NCBI GenBank assembly: GCA_010030895.1
Contig: RHBS01000006.1
Span: 1 to 36,280 of the forward strand
Source: Actinomycetota bacterium
Lineage (GTDB): Bacteria; Actinomycetota; Actinomycetes; Nanopelagicales; Nanopelagicaceae
DNA: 36,280 bases
Direction of reading: 5' to 3'
Shown here: positions 23,778 to 33,322 of the stretch, one piece after another
How the letters are laid out: the number at the start of each line of letters is the position of its first letter
How positions within the stretch are numbered: the stretch's first letter is position 1
Program-made: the position numbers and the translations under genes
The notes under the pieces: model-generated
What the model saw: the letters and a program-made list of their open reading frames with translations, nothing else
The model's database searches: none
What the model was told of the DNA's origin: nothing

Positions 23778-26268
23778 TTGCTTCTGCTAAATCACCAGGT
23801 GTATCTGGCATTGCAGATTTTGCGGTTCCTTTAAAGGTAAAAGTAGCCGCATCAGTATCATCTGAAACATCCACTAAAATAATTTCTCCAGCTTTTAAAT
23901 CGCCAAATAACATTTTTTCAGATAAGACATCCTCTAATTCACGTTGAATTGCTCTGCGAAGTGGGCGGGCACCTAACACAGGGTCATAGCCACGTTTGGC
24001 CATTAATGCCTTTGCCGCTGGAGTTAATTCAATACCCATATCTTTATTGCGCAGGCGTTCATCTAGTTGGGCAACCATTAGATCAACAATTTGGACAATC
24101 TCTTTTTCAGTTAACTGGTGGAATACCACAATGTCATCAATACGGTTTAAGAACTCAGGACGGAAGTGAGTTTTTAGTTCATCTCCAACCTTAGCCTTCA
24201 TGCGCTCGTAACTTCCTTGTGCATCTGCCACATTGGCAAATCCAAGTGACAATGATTTAGAGATATCACGAGTTCCTAGGTTTGTAGTCATGATGATGAT
24301 TGTGTTTTTAAAGTCAACTACTCGGCCTTGGGAATCAGTTAAACGTCCATCCTCTAATACCTGAAGCAATGAGTTGAAAATATCTGGGTGAGCTTTTTCA
24401 ATCTCATCAAATAACACTACAGAGAATGGGCGACGACGAACTTTTTCGGTTAATTGACCGCCATCGTCGTAACCAACATAGCCAGGAGGGGCACCAAATA
24501 ATCTAGAGGCAGTGTGTTTTTCCGAGTACTCAGACATATCCAGTTGGATTAATGCATCAGCATCTCCAAATAAGAATTGTGCAAGAGTTCTAGATAATTC
24601 AGTTTTACCAACTCCAGAAGGTCCGGCAAAAATAAATGATCCACCAGGACGCTTTGGATCTTTAAGTCCAGCGCGAGTTCTGCGGATAGCTTGAGACAAA
24701 GCCTTGATCGCTTGATCTTGGCCAATTACGCGACGGTGTAACTCCTCTTCCATTCGAAGTAGGCGGGCAGTTTCAGCCTCAGTTAACTTAAATACTGGAA
24801 TGCCAGTTGCAGTTGAAAGTACTTCAGCAATTAATTCCTCATCTACTTCAGCAACAACATCAAGATCGCCGGCTTTCCAATTCTTCTCGCGCTCAGCTTT
24901 TTCAGTAATCAAACTCTTTTCTTTATCACGAAGTGAAGCTGCTTTTTCAAAATCTTGGCCATCAATTGCTGACTCTTTTTCTTTGCGTGCTGCAGCAATT
25001 TTGTCATCATATTCACGAATTTCAGGAGGAACTGTCATTCTTCTAATCCGAAGACGTGATCCCGCCTCATCAATTAAATCGATTGCTTTATCTGGTAGGT
25101 GGCGATCTGAGACATAACGATCTGCCAAAGTAGCAGCTGAGACTAAGGCACCATCTGAAATTGAAACTTTGTGATGGCTCTCATAACGATCGCGTAATCC
25201 TTTGAGAATTTCAATTGTGTGCGCAACTGTTGGCTCTGAGACCTGAATTGGTTGGAAACGACGCTCAAGGGCTGCATCTTTTTCTAGATGTTTACGATAC
25301 TCATCAAGAGTTGTGGCGCCAATAGTCTGTAATTCACCCCGAGCAAGCATTGGTTTCAAAATAGATGCCGCATCAATAGCACCTTCGGCAGCACCTGCTC
25401 CTACTAAGGTATGAATTTCATCAATAAACAAAATAATGTCGCCGCGGGTTCTAATCTCTTTTAATACTTTCTTTAATCGCTCTTCAAAATCTCCACGGTA
25501 GCGAGAGCCAGCGACTAAGGCCCCAAGATCTAGTGAGTAAAGCTGCTTATCCTTAAGTGTCTCTGGGATATCACCTTTAACAATTGCTTGCGCTAAACCT
25601 TCAACAACTGCAGTCTTTCCTACACCTGGTTCTCCAATTAAAACTGGATTGTTCTTAGTTCTCCGAGACAATATTTGCATTACTCGTTCAATTTCTTTTT
25701 CGCGACCAATTACCGGGTCAAGTTTTCCTTCGCGTGCTGCTTGAGTTAAGTTTCTACCAAATTGATCTAGAACTAAAGATGTAGATGGTTGACCTTCTGC
25801 TGGTCCACCAGCTGCAACAGCCTCTTTCCCTTGATAACCAGATAATAATTGAATGACTTGTTGGCGTACTCTAGATAAATCTGCTCCAAGTTTTACCAAA
25901 ACCTGAGCTGCAACACCTTCGCCTTCTCGAATTAAACCTAAAAGAATATGTTCAGTGCCAATGTAATTATGTCCTAATTGCAATGCCTCACGAAGTGATA
26001 ACTCCAAAACTTTCTTAGCTCTAGGTGTAAATGGAATATGACCAGATGGTGCTTGTTGTCCTTGACCAATAATCTCTTCAACCTGGGAGCGAACCGCTTC
26101 TAATGAAATACCAAGTGATTCCAAACCTTTAGCAGCTACGCCTTCACCTTCATGAATCAAACCTAAAAGAATATGTTCGGTGCCAATGTAATTATGGTTG
26201 AGCATGCGTGCTTCTTCTTGCGCTAAAACCACAACGCGTCGAGCACGATCGGTAAACCGCTCAAACAT
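23770..26268 (-). CDS. clpC: AAA+ unfoldase ClpC
   Basis: Hsp100 ATPase that unfolds substrates and feeds them to ClpP. Order: duplicated Clp_N repeats ([20 protein letters not shown] and its copy [20 protein letters not shown]) in residues 1-145, AAA1 with Walker A GEPGVGKT near 212, a UVR-like coiled segment ([14 protein letters not shown]) near 440, AAA2 with Walker [11 protein letters not shown] near 547, and the C-terminal D2-small domain. The track begins at GTG 26277, but that GTG is part of the Shine-Dalgarno AAGGTG; the ATG six bases later gives the canonical [13 protein letters not shown] start (832 residues). Last of the long minus-strand run, after lysS as in M. tuberculosis (clpC1). 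Confidence 0.96.
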   Translation of the reverse strand: MFERFTDRARRVVVLAQEEARMLNHNYIGTEHILLGLIHEGEGVAAKGLESLGISLEAVRSQVEEIIGQGQQAPSGHIPFTPRAKKVLELSLREALQLGHNYIGTEHILLGLIREGEGVAAQVLVKLGADLSRVRQQVIQLLSGYQGKEAVAAGGPAEGQPSTSLVLDQFGRNLTQAAREGKLDPVIGREKEIERVMQILSRRTKNNPVLIGEPGVGKTAVVEGLAQAIVKGDIPETLKDKQLYSLDLGALVAGSRYRGDFEERLKKVLKEIRTRGDIILFIDEIHTLVGAGAAEGAIDAASILKPMLARGELQTIGATTLDEYRKHLEKDAALERRFQPIQVSEPTVAHTIEILKGLRDRYESHHKVSISDGALVSAATLADRYVSDRHLPDKAIDLIDEAGSRLRIRRMTVPPEIREYDDKIAAARKEKESAIDGQDFEKAASLRDKEKSLITEKAEREKNWKAGDLDVVAEVDEELIAEVLSTATGIPVFKLTEAETARLLRMEEELHRRVIGQDQAIKALSQAIRRTRAGLKDPKRPGGSFIFAGPSGVGKTELSRTLAQFLFGDADALIQLDMSEYSEKHTASRLFGAPPGYVGYDDGGQLTEKVRRRPFSVVLFDEIEKAHPDIFNSLLQVLEDGRLTDSQGRVVDFKNTIIIMTTNLGTRDISKSLSLGFANVADAQGSYERMKAKVGDELKTHFRPEFLNRIDDIVVFHQLTEKEIVQIVDLMVAQLDERLRNKDMGIELTPAAKALMAKRGYDPVLGARPLRRAIQRELEDVLSEKMLFGDLKAGEIILVDVSDDTDAATFTFKGTAKSAMPDTPGDLAEATN

Positions 26269-26411
26269 TGATAACACCTTTCTTTCTATGAAATAGCCTA
26301 ATGGCTAGGTGGGACCTTACGCACATTGATTTGGCTGTGAATAACTCACCTATGAGTATTGGGCTACTTACGGCTATATAACCATACAACCAGGGGGTTT
26401 ATGCCCAAAAT
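26269..26411 (-). promoter_or_regulatory. clpC upstream region with inverted repeats
   Basis: This 143-base gap, the longest in the window, should hold the clpC promoter and leader. It contains an inverted repeat ACTCA-CCTA-TGAGT at 26344-26357, extended by AATA/TATT flanks, and a hairpin TAGCC-TAAT-GGCTA at 26294-26307 in the probable 5' leader. The Shine-Dalgarno AAGGTG is at 26275-26280. The pentamer TGAGT occurs in HspR (HAIR) sites, but the orientation and spacing here differ, and I see no convincing ClgR or CtsR box. A -10 cannot be chosen confidently among several AT-rich hexamers. Confidence 0.4.
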
Positions 26412-26909
26412 TTAGAGAATTTTAAGCATTCTGGTATTTCCCAGTGTGTTGGGTTTAACACTTTCAAGCTCTAAAAACTCAGCAATTCCATCGTCATAGG
26501 ATCGCAATAGTTGCGCATAAACATCTGGTTCTACTGGCGTTCCCTGTATTTCATTAAAGCCATGGGAGCCAAAAAATTTAGTTTCAAATGTTAAACAAAA
26601 AATACGCTTCACACCTACTACCTTTGCTCGATTGATTATATTCTCTAAAATTAAATGTCCTATTCCTTTTCCATGAAAATCTTTTTTAACAGCTACAGTT
26701 CTAACCTCAGCCAAATCTTCCCAAAGTACATGCAGCGCGCCACAACCAACTACCTCACCATCAACCTCGGCAACTGAAAACTCTTGGACTGTTTCATAAA
26801 GTGTTACCGTCTCCTTAGCAAGCAATCTTCGCTCTTCAATATAGTGAGAGACTATTTCCCTAATTTTTTTTATGTCAGATGTTTTTGCTGGTCGAATTAC
26901 AACTGCCAC
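26412..26909 (-). CDS. GNAT amino-acid N-acetyltransferase (ArgA-type, Rv2747-like)
   Basis: A 165-residue GNAT acetyltransferase. The acetyl-CoA binding core is VRTVAVKKDFHGKGIGHLILE, with VGCGALHVLWEDLAEV before it and FETKFFGSHGFNEI after it. The N-terminal RPAKTSDIKKIREIV and the overall layout match short stand-alone actinobacterial N-acetylglutamate synthases, which start arginine synthesis from glutamate. Other amino-acid substrates remain possible. It starts with GTG in a TAGTG one-base overlap with the lysS stop, implying translational coupling. In M. tuberculosis this place is held by lsr2, so the neighbourhood differs. Confidence 0.8.
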   Translation of the reverse strand: MAVVIRPAKTSDIKKIREIVSHYIEERRLLAKETVTLYETVQEFSVAEVDGEVVGCGALHVLWEDLAEVRTVAVKKDFHGKGIGHLILENIINRAKVVGVKRIFCLTFETKFFGSHGFNEIQGTPVEPDVYAQLLRSYDDGIAEFLELESVKPNTLGNTRMLKIL

Positions 26910-28405
26910 TATTCATCTCCTGATGTTGGCTTAACTAATGGAAACAAAATAGTCTCTCTAATACCAAGTCCAGTTAATGCCATTAATAATCTATCAACTC
27001 CCATACCCATTCCACCCATAGGTGGCATTCCATACTCCATAGCTTTTAAGAAATCCTCATCCAATCCCATTGCCTCTAAATCTCCACTTGCACCAAGTTT
27101 AGATTGCTCAACTAACCGCTCGCGCTGAATTACCGGATCAATCAACTCTGAGTAACCAGTTGCTAACTCAAAGCCTTCAACATATAAATCCCATTTTTCA
27201 GCTACTCCTACAATCTCGCGATGAGCACGAACTAAAGGAGAGGTGTCAATTGGAAAACCTTTAACAAATGTAGGTTTAGTTAATTTATCTTTAGCTACAT
27301 GTTCAAAAATTTCTTCAGCAAGCTTTCCAGTAATCCACTTAGGATCTATTTTAATTCCAAGTTTATGAGCAATTTTCTTAAGCTCGTCATAGGTAGTTAA
27401 CGCACTTACTTTTTCTCCAACGCCATCAGAGATTGCATCATAAAGTGAAATTTCATTCCACTTTCCACCTAAATCAACCTCTCTACCATCAAAATGTTTT
27501 ACGACATATGAACCAAAAACTGCTTTGGCGGCATCCTGAATTAAAGTTTGAGTTAATTCAGCCATAGTATTCCAGTCACCAAATGCCTCATAAGTTTCAA
27601 TCATTGCAAATTCAGGTGAATGTGAGGAGTCAGCACCTTCATTACGAAAATTCCTATTTATTTCATAAACTTTTTCTAGTCCGCCTACTACACACCTTTT
27701 CAGATAAAGTTCAGGTGCAATTCTTAAAAACAAATCCATTTCATAGGCATTACTAAAAGTCTTAAATGGTCTTGCAGCTGCTCCACCATGCATTACTTGA
27801 AGCATTGGTGTTTCAACCTCTAAAAAATCTCTCTTGCTAAAAGTGTTTCGAAGTGAGGCCATAACAGCTGGACGTAATCGGGCATTACTGCGAGCTTCCG
27901 GGCGAACAATTAAATCTACATAGCGCATACGCACTCGACTTTCCTCTGAAAGTGGCTTGTGTTCTACCGGTAGTGGCCTTAGAGATTTCGCCGCTAATAA
28001 AAAGGAGTTAGCCAATATAGATAACTCACCTCGCTTTGAGGTGATTACCTCTCCAGTAACGGAAACTATGTCGCCTAAGTCAATCTCTGATTTCCAAATT
28101 TCAAGCTGCTCGTCACCGATTTTATCCAGAGAAAACATTGCCTGTAATTCAGTGCCATCTCCTTCTCGTAAATTAGCAAAACATAACTTTCCAGTATCTC
28201 GTTTAAAGATTACCCTGCCAGTTACTGATTCAATAACTCCGGTTGATACATCTATGGGTAAATCTTTATGTTTATTTCTAATCTCCAATAGTGATGTGGT
28301 TCTAGGGACAGAAACTGGATATGGCTGTGCTCCACGATTTAAAATCGCAGCACGTTTTTCTCTTCTAATTCTCAGTTGCTCAGGTAGATCATCCTCATCA
28401 GCCAT
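26909..28405 (-). CDS. lysS: Lysyl-tRNA synthetase, class II
   Basis: Charges tRNA-Lys. The N-terminal OB-fold anticodon-binding domain ([19 protein letters not shown]) precedes the class II catalytic core: motif 1 [13 protein letters not shown] and [10 protein letters not shown], motif 2 [20 protein letters not shown], motif 3 [15 protein letters not shown]. 498 residues, the usual length. The ATG has no strong Shine-Dalgarno; an AT-rich TTAACT and a TAGGAT lie just upstream, so it may have its own promoter in the 39-base gap after coaX. The C-terminus overlaps the GNAT start by one base. Confidence 0.95.
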   Translation of the reverse strand: MADEDDLPEQLRIRREKRAAILNRGAQPYPVSVPRTTSLLEIRNKHKDLPIDVSTGVIESVTGRVIFKRDTGKLCFANLREGDGTELQAMFSLDKIGDEQLEIWKSEIDLGDIVSVTGEVITSKRGELSILANSFLLAAKSLRPLPVEHKPLSEESRVRMRYVDLIVRPEARSNARLRPAVMASLRNTFSKRDFLEVETPMLQVMHGGAAARPFKTFSNAYEMDLFLRIAPELYLKRCVVGGLEKVYEINRNFRNEGADSSHSPEFAMIETYEAFGDWNTMAELTQTLIQDAAKAVFGSYVVKHFDGREVDLGGKWNEISLYDAISDGVGEKVSALTTYDELKKIAHKLGIKIDPKWITGKLAEEIFEHVAKDKLTKPTFVKGFPIDTSPLVRAHREIVGVAEKWDLYVEGFELATGYSELIDPVIQRERLVEQSKLGASGDLEAMGLDEDFLKAMEYGMPPMGGMGMGVDRLLMALTGLGIRETILFPLVKPTSGDE

Positions 28406-28444
28406 AATGAGTTAAATCCTATCGCTGCTAGGTGAGGTTATGAA

Positions 28445-29218
28445 TTAATTACGCTCATGTACTAAGCGCAATCCGATTAAGGTTAGATCTGGTTCATGAA
28501 ACTCAATAGTTTCACTAATACCCAGTACTAGTGGCGCAAGCCCCCCGGTAGCTATCACACAAACCTCTCCAGAGTCAGGATATAAATCTTCCAACTCATC
28601 AATTATTCGATTTACTAAACCATCTACCTGTCCGGCAAATCCATATATTGTTCCTGACTGCAATGCCTCTACTGTATTTTTCCCAATTACAGATTTAGGT
28701 TTTATCAACTCAACCTTCCGAAGTTGCGCAGCTCTAGCAGCCAACGCTTCAACAGAAATCTCAATTCCAGGTGCAAGAGCGCCACCTAAAAACTCGCCTT
28801 TTGGCGAAACTACATCTAAGTTAGTTGATGTACCAAAGTCGACCACAATTGCTGGCCCATTTTTCCCATACAAGGTTGAGGCAGCTAGGGTATTTACGAT
28901 TCTATCTGCGCCTATCTCTTTTGGATTATCTACAAGGAGTGGCACGCCAGTTTTTACACCTGGTTCAATTATCACACTTTTAATATCTGAATAGTGGTCA
29001 TTAACTAATTTACGAATCTCTCTTAATACCGCCGGTACCGTAGAGCAGATTGCTATACCGCTAATTTCAAAACCTTCAACTAGAGCGCTATATTGCAACC
29101 ATAATTCATCAGCAGTATCTCTTGGATCAGTTTTAACTCGCCAGGAATGTTCTAATACTTCACCACTAAATACTCCTAAAACAGTATTTGTGTTTCCAAC
29201 ATCTATTGTAAGAAGCAT
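28445..29218 (-). CDS. coaX: Type III pantothenate kinase CoaX
   Basis: Catalyses the first step of CoA synthesis from pantothenate, in the cytoplasm. The phosphate-binding LLTIDVGNTNTVLGVF is at the N-terminus, with the ribokinase-unlike acetate/sugar kinase fold signatures IGADRIVNTLAA, VVDFGTSTNLDVV and GGALAPGIEISVEAL further on. 257 residues, usual for CoaX. It requires a monovalent cation in characterised members. It starts at the stop of nadC in a TAATG overlap, so it is translated from the nadC message. PanC is three genes upstream, giving a pantothenate-to-CoA link. Confidence 0.93.
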   Translation of the reverse strand: MLLTIDVGNTNTVLGVFSGEVLEHSWRVKTDPRDTADELWLQYSALVEGFEISGIAICSTVPAVLREIRKLVNDHYSDIKSVIIEPGVKTGVPLLVDNPKEIGADRIVNTLAASTLYGKNGPAIVVDFGTSTNLDVVSPKGEFLGGALAPGIEISVEALAARAAQLRKVELIKPKSVIGKNTVEALQSGTIYGFAGQVDGLVNRIIDELEDLYPDSGEVCVIATGGLAPLVLGISETIEFHEPDLTLIGLRLVHERN

Positions 29219-30090
29219 TATTTTTCCTTTCTAAAATCAAGTCCAACATCAAGAATTTGGGCTGAATGTGTAAGTGCACCGACTGCTAAGTAATCAACAC
29301 CTGTATTTGCATACGCTTTTGCATTCTCTAAAGTTAAACCTCCAGAGGCTTCTAATTTAACTGCCCCGCTAGCAATACCGACTGCTTTAGTGCACTGATC
29401 AATACTCATATTATCCAGCATAATCAAATCTGGTTTAAGTAAAATAGCTTCCGATAACTGCTCAAGAGTATCGACTTCAATTTCAACTTTTTTGTCAGGA
29501 AATTTTTGCTTGATCAAAGTAAATGCACTTGTAATACCGCCAGCTGCGACAATGTGGTTATCTTTAATCAATACCGACTCTGACAAGGAATGGCGATGAT
29601 TTAGTCCACCACCCATTCTGACTGCAAACTTCTCTAATTGCCTAAGGCCTGGCGTTGTTTTTCTTGTGTCTCTAACCTTACATTTTGTACCTGAAATCTC
29701 TTTTACCCATCTATTGGTAGTAGTAGAGATACCGCTTAGGTGCGATAGGAAATTAATTGCAGTTCTTTCTGCTAGTAATAACTTTCGGGTATTTGCCTGA
29801 ACTTTAATTAAAACTTTACCACTTGATACATTTGCGCCTTCATCCACAAGAACCTCATAGTGATTAATTCCGCAGTACTCAAGAACTGCGGCTGCAACAT
29901 GTAAGCCACTTATTACTCCTTCACCTCTACAGATAAAATCTGCCGTTGATACTTGTGTATCTAAAATTGTGGCAACGGAAGTAATATCTTCACCACCAGC
30001 TAGATCCTCACTTATTGCCTCTTTTACCTGCTGGAAAATGTGATTTGGTGATAAGCCAATAGCTTTTAAATTATCTCTTAGTTGGTTCAT
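29218..30090 (-). CDS. nadC: Nicotinate-nucleotide pyrophosphorylase NadC
   Basis: Quinolinate phosphoribosyltransferase forming nicotinate mononucleotide with PRPP. Motifs: CKVRDTRKTTPGLRQLEK, RMGGGLNHRHSLSESVLIKD, IEVDTLEQL, LIMLDNMS and EASGGLTLENAKAYANTGVD. 290 residues, standard. It overlaps nadB by four bases (ATGA) and coaX by one. It should use the quinolinate made by NadB plus NadA; nadA is not in this window. Confidence 0.95.
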   Translation of the reverse strand: MNQLRDNLKAIGLSPNHIFQQVKEAISEDLAGGEDITSVATILDTQVSTADFICRGEGVISGLHVAAAVLEYCGINHYEVLVDEGANVSSGKVLIKVQANTRKLLLAERTAINFLSHLSGISTTTNRWVKEISGTKCKVRDTRKTTPGLRQLEKFAVRMGGGLNHRHSLSESVLIKDNHIVAAGGITSAFTLIKQKFPDKKVEIEVDTLEQLSEAILLKPDLIMLDNMSIDQCTKAVGIASGAVKLEASGGLTLENAKAYANTGVDYLAVGALTHSAQILDVGLDFRKEK

Positions 30091-31691
30091 TGAATCGGCT
30101 CCAAATCAGATTTCCAATTACCGGACTCATCGATCTCAGTTGTAATTCTACTGAGCCAAGAATCAGAGCTTTGGGGGTAATCACTACGCCAATGCGAGCC
30201 GCGGGATTCTTTTCTAATTAGTGCAGATTGAACGATGGCAGTAGCTAGTAAATGTAAATTGGATGCCTCCCAAGATTCGATTTGTGGTTCTGTGCTAGTT
30301 AATTTTGAAAGCTCATTTAATGTTTGTAGCGTTTTTCGTAGTGAGGATTCAGATCTCATTACTCCGGCTCCTTCACTCATTGAAATTTGAAGTGGTAAAA
30401 CTATTTTTGGATCAAGTAAAGTTGTCTTGCTTTCATAAACTGGTTCCTCTTGCGCAGGTAATTGCTTAGCTAAAGCTGCAGCGATTCGCGTTCCAAATAC
30501 TAAGCCCTCTAAAAGTGAGTTAGATGCAAGTCGATTTGCGCCATGTGCACCAGTACAAGCTGATTCGCCACAGATGTAAAGCCCGGCAACAGATGACTGA
30601 CCATTCAAATCTACCTTAACTCCGCCAGATGCGTAATGTGATGCTGGTGCCACTGGAATCTTTTCCTTAAGCGGATCTATTCCATTAGCCTTACATGAGG
30701 CATAAATAGTTGGAAATCTACTTTGAAAATCTTTGACTCTAGTTGCATCGAGCCAAACAAAGGGTTGACCACTTTGTTGCATTTGATTAAATATTTCTTT
30801 AGAAACTACATCTCTTGGTGCAAGATCTGCTTGAGGATGCTTTCCCACCATAAATTGTTCATTTTTGTGATTTAGTAAAATTGCACCCTCACCTCTGACG
30901 GCTTCGCTAATTAATGGTTGTTGTCCACGATTGGCTAAATCTCGCCATAAAACTGTTGGATGAAATTGTATAAACTCAACATCGGCCACCTTTGCTCCAG
31001 CTCTAAGTGCTAAAGCCACACCATCTCCGGTTGAAACAGCGGGGTTTGTTGTTTGTGAATAAACTTGTCCTAAGCCGCCGGTAGCAACGACAACTGCTCG
31101 CGCCAGAGCACTTCCCACACCATCTCTACTTCCAGCACCAATAACATGAAGAAGTACACCGCATACTCGACCTGTTTTACTTTTCAAAGCATCAATTGCA
31201 AGTGCGTGCTCAATTATTTCAATTCCCTTGTCGCTTTTAACTGCGGTAAGTAAGGCTCGAGATACCTCAGCCCCAGTTGCATCACCACCAGCATGAAGTA
31301 TTCGATCTCGCAAGTGTCCACCCTCGCGAGTTAATGCAATTTCACCCGTTTCAGATTTATCAAAAACAGCTCCTTGGGCAATCAATTTTCGTACAGCCTC
31401 TGGACCTTCCGAAACTAAAACATCTACTGCCTTGCTGTCACATAAGCCAGCACCTGCAATTAAAGTATCTTTCTTATGTTGATCTGGTGTATCTCCCGGT
31501 CCAAGTGCCGCCGCAATTCCACCTTGTGCCCATTTAGTTGAGCCTTCATCAATTCTTGCCTTAGTAACTAGCAATACCGACAAGCCATGAGACCTAAGAT
31601 TTAATGCAGTAGTTAACCCTGCAACTCCTGAACCAATTACAACAACATCGGCTGAGGTACTCCAGCCAGGCTTTCCTGTTAGTAACCTCAT
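30087..31691 (-). CDS. nadB: L-aspartate oxidase NadB
   Basis: FAD enzyme oxidising L-aspartate to iminoaspartate, first step of de novo NAD synthesis. The Rossmann motif VVVIGSGVAGLTTALNLRS begins at residue 19, WAQGGIAAALGPGDTPDQHK follows, then EFIQFHPTVLW, a HYASGGVKVDL active-site segment and GLYICGESACTGAHGANRLA. The C-terminal helical domain ends after SHWRSDYPQ. 534 residues. It is more similar in layout to NadB than to succinate dehydrogenase SdhA, and the adjacent nadC supports this. ATGA overlaps with both panC and nadC indicate one operon. Confidence 0.94.
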   Translation of the reverse strand: MRLLTGKPGWSTSADVVVIGSGVAGLTTALNLRSHGLSVLLVTKARIDEGSTKWAQGGIAAALGPGDTPDQHKKDTLIAGAGLCDSKAVDVLVSEGPEAVRKLIAQGAVFDKSETGEIALTREGGHLRDRILHAGGDATGAEVSRALLTAVKSDKGIEIIEHALAIDALKSKTGRVCGVLLHVIGAGSRDGVGSALARAVVVATGGLGQVYSQTTNPAVSTGDGVALALRAGAKVADVEFIQFHPTVLWRDLANRGQQPLISEAVRGEGAILLNHKNEQFMVGKHPQADLAPRDVVSKEIFNQMQQSGQPFVWLDATRVKDFQSRFPTIYASCKANGIDPLKEKIPVAPASHYASGGVKVDLNGQSSVAGLYICGESACTGAHGANRLASNSLLEGLVFGTRIAAALAKQLPAQEEPVYESKTTLLDPKIVLPLQISMSEGAGVMRSESSLRKTLQTLNELSKLTSTEPQIESWEASNLHLLATAIVQSALIRKESRGSHWRSDYPQSSDSWLSRITTEIDESGNWKSDLEPIQ

Positions 31692-32476
31692 GATTGTGCT
31701 CGCACGGCCATATTATCGATTAATCTGACCTGGTTAATCCAGCCAGCAATAATTGCACGCTTATTTTGAGTAGTTTTATCAGCCTTAAGAAAAGTATCCG
31801 CATCAATAATCTCTAAATAATCTAATTTAAAATTTGGTTCAGTGCTCAAAATTTTATTCATTTCATCAATAGTTGATTTTTGTAATGCCCTATAAATTAC
31901 TTGTGCAGATTTTTTTTGATTGTCATCTAAAAAAATATTTCTAGATGATAAGGCAAGTCCGTTCGCATCGCGAACTGTGGGCGCAGAAATAATATTTACA
32001 GGTAAATTTAACTCTTTAACCATCTTTCTAATCAAGAATAGCTGTTGATAATCTTTCTCACCAAAGATTGCTGAGTTTGGAGAAGTTAGTTCAAATAATC
32101 TTTTTACAACCGTCAGTACCCCATTAAAATGTTTCGGCCTGGATTTACCCTCGTATAAATCTCCAATTTCTCCAGCCAAAACCTCGCTAACAACTCCGGG
32201 ATAAACCACACTTTCACTCGGAGTGAATACACCATCGGCGCCAGCATTTTCAGCGGTTTTAATATCACGCTCTAGTGATTTCGGATAATTACCTAAATCT
32301 TCTTTACTTTCAAACTGTAACGGGTTAACAAAGATACTCACTAAAACTTTTTTACCATTTAATTTGGCAATTTTTATTAGTGATTCATGCCCAGCATGAA
32401 GAGCTCCCATAGTAGGAACTAATACATCATATTTGTGGCGCCACAAATCCTGATCTGAATAATGTATCTCAATCAT
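31688..32476 (-). CDS. panC: Pantothenate synthetase PanC
   Basis: Joins pantoate and beta-alanine using ATP. Nucleotidyltransferase motifs are PTMGALHAGHESLIKIAK (HAGH), SIFVNPLQF, FGEKDYQQLFLIRKM and RDANGLALSSRN. 262 residues, slightly short of the typical 280. ATG start with AAAGGA about eight bases upstream in a 49-base gap after folK, so a separate promoter is possible. In many actinobacteria panD follows; here nadB follows directly with a four-base overlap, so the source of beta-alanine is not seen in the window. Confidence 0.93.
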   Translation of the reverse strand: MIEIHYSDQDLWRHKYDVLVPTMGALHAGHESLIKIAKLNGKKVLVSIFVNPLQFESKEDLGNYPKSLERDIKTAENAGADGVFTPSESVVYPGVVSEVLAGEIGDLYEGKSRPKHFNGVLTVVKRLFELTSPNSAIFGEKDYQQLFLIRKMVKELNLPVNIISAPTVRDANGLALSSRNIFLDDNQKKSAQVIYRALQKSTIDEMNKILSTEPNFKLDYLEIIDADTFLKADKTTQNKRAIIAGWINQVRLIDNMAVRAQS

Positions 32477-32525
32477 TGCTCCAGTCCTTTCCGGGTACCG
32501 GGCTAGTGAAAAAGTTTAACGCTTT

Positions 32526-32969
32526 CTACTTAAAGATGCCAATGTTTTTAATTTCACCAATTCCAGGAATTACTGCCTCTGGATCAATAGATAACCATGG
32601 TTTAATCACAAATTCTCTTGAACTTGCCAGAGGATGTGGAAGTTTCAATTTTTGAGTATCACTCACATTCTCACCATAAACTATTAGGTCTAGATCAATA
32701 ATTCTTGGACCCCACTTAACTTCTCTTACTCTTCCCATTTGATTCTCTATCTCAAGAAGCTGATCTAATAATTCTTCTGGCTGTAAATTGGATTCGCCAA
32801 TCGCTATCGCATTCAAATAATCAGGTTGAACTGGGCCTCCGACAGCTTTACTTTCCATATACTTTGAAACAATTAGACCCACTAATAATTCTTCGAGCTT
32901 TGTAACTGCAATATCTAGATTAAGTTTCCTATTTTCTAAATTTGATCCAAGTGCTATAACTGCCTTCAT
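32526..32969 (-). CDS. folK: HPPK (2-amino-4-hydroxy-6-hydroxymethyldihydropteridine pyrophosphokinase)
   Basis: Transfers pyrophosphate from ATP to hydroxymethyldihydropterin, the step before dihydropteroate synthase. The N-terminal AVIALGSNLENRKLNLD and the metal-binding WGPRIIDLDLIVYGE motif are diagnostic; LPHPLASSREFVIKPW follows. 147 residues, a compact HPPK. It begins in an ATGA overlap with the folB stop and ends the folate gene run. Confidence 0.94.
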   Translation of the reverse strand: MKAVIALGSNLENRKLNLDIAVTKLEELLVGLIVSKYMESKAVGGPVQPDYLNAIAIGESNLQPEELLDQLLEIENQMGRVREVKWGPRIIDLDLIVYGENVSDTQKLKLPHPLASSREFVIKPWLSIDPEAVIPGIGEIKNIGIFK

Positions 32970-33322
32970 CTTTTAATCTCTACTTGCACAACAATATCTT
33001 TGAAATTGAAGGCGATAGGGGCTTTAGGTTTATGAACTCTTACTACTATATTTGAAACCTTTTTATACTTTCGCAAAATATCTTTGCCAATATTTTCTGC
33101 TAGAGATTCAATCAATAAAACTGGTTTTCCCGTAATATGACCATTAATTATTTCAACAACCTCTGCATAGTTTACTGTTTTACTTAAATCATCATTTAAC
33201 TTCTTCAAATTCATGGCAAGCTCTACATCTACTACAAATTTTTGACCTCTACTTCGTTCCCTCTCTAAAACTCCATGGAAACCTTTCGCTGACACACCAT
33301 TAACAAAAATTTTGTCGTTCAT
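32966..33322 (-). CDS. folB: Dihydroneopterin aldolase
   Basis: Cleaves 7,8-dihydroneopterin to hydroxymethyldihydropterin and glycolaldehyde. The family signatures GVSAKGFHGVLERERSRGQKF and VNYAEVVEIINGHITGKPVLLIESLAE are visible, with VRVHKPKAPI near the end. 118 residues, the usual size; it acts as an octamer in other bacteria. It overlaps folP by four bases and folK by four. Confidence 0.94.
   Translation of the reverse strand: MNDKIFVNGVSAKGFHGVLERERSRGQKFVVDVELAMNLKKLNDDLSKTVNYAEVVEIINGHITGKPVLLIESLAENIGKDILRKYKKVSNIVVRVHKPKAPIAFNFKDIVVQVEIKR

Noticed and set aside
25929-26200. Two similar DNA stretches around aatatgttc(a/g)gtgccaatgtaattatg
   Set aside because: They encode the duplicated Clp_N repeat of ClpC, which is a normal domain duplication and not a mobile or regulatory repeat.
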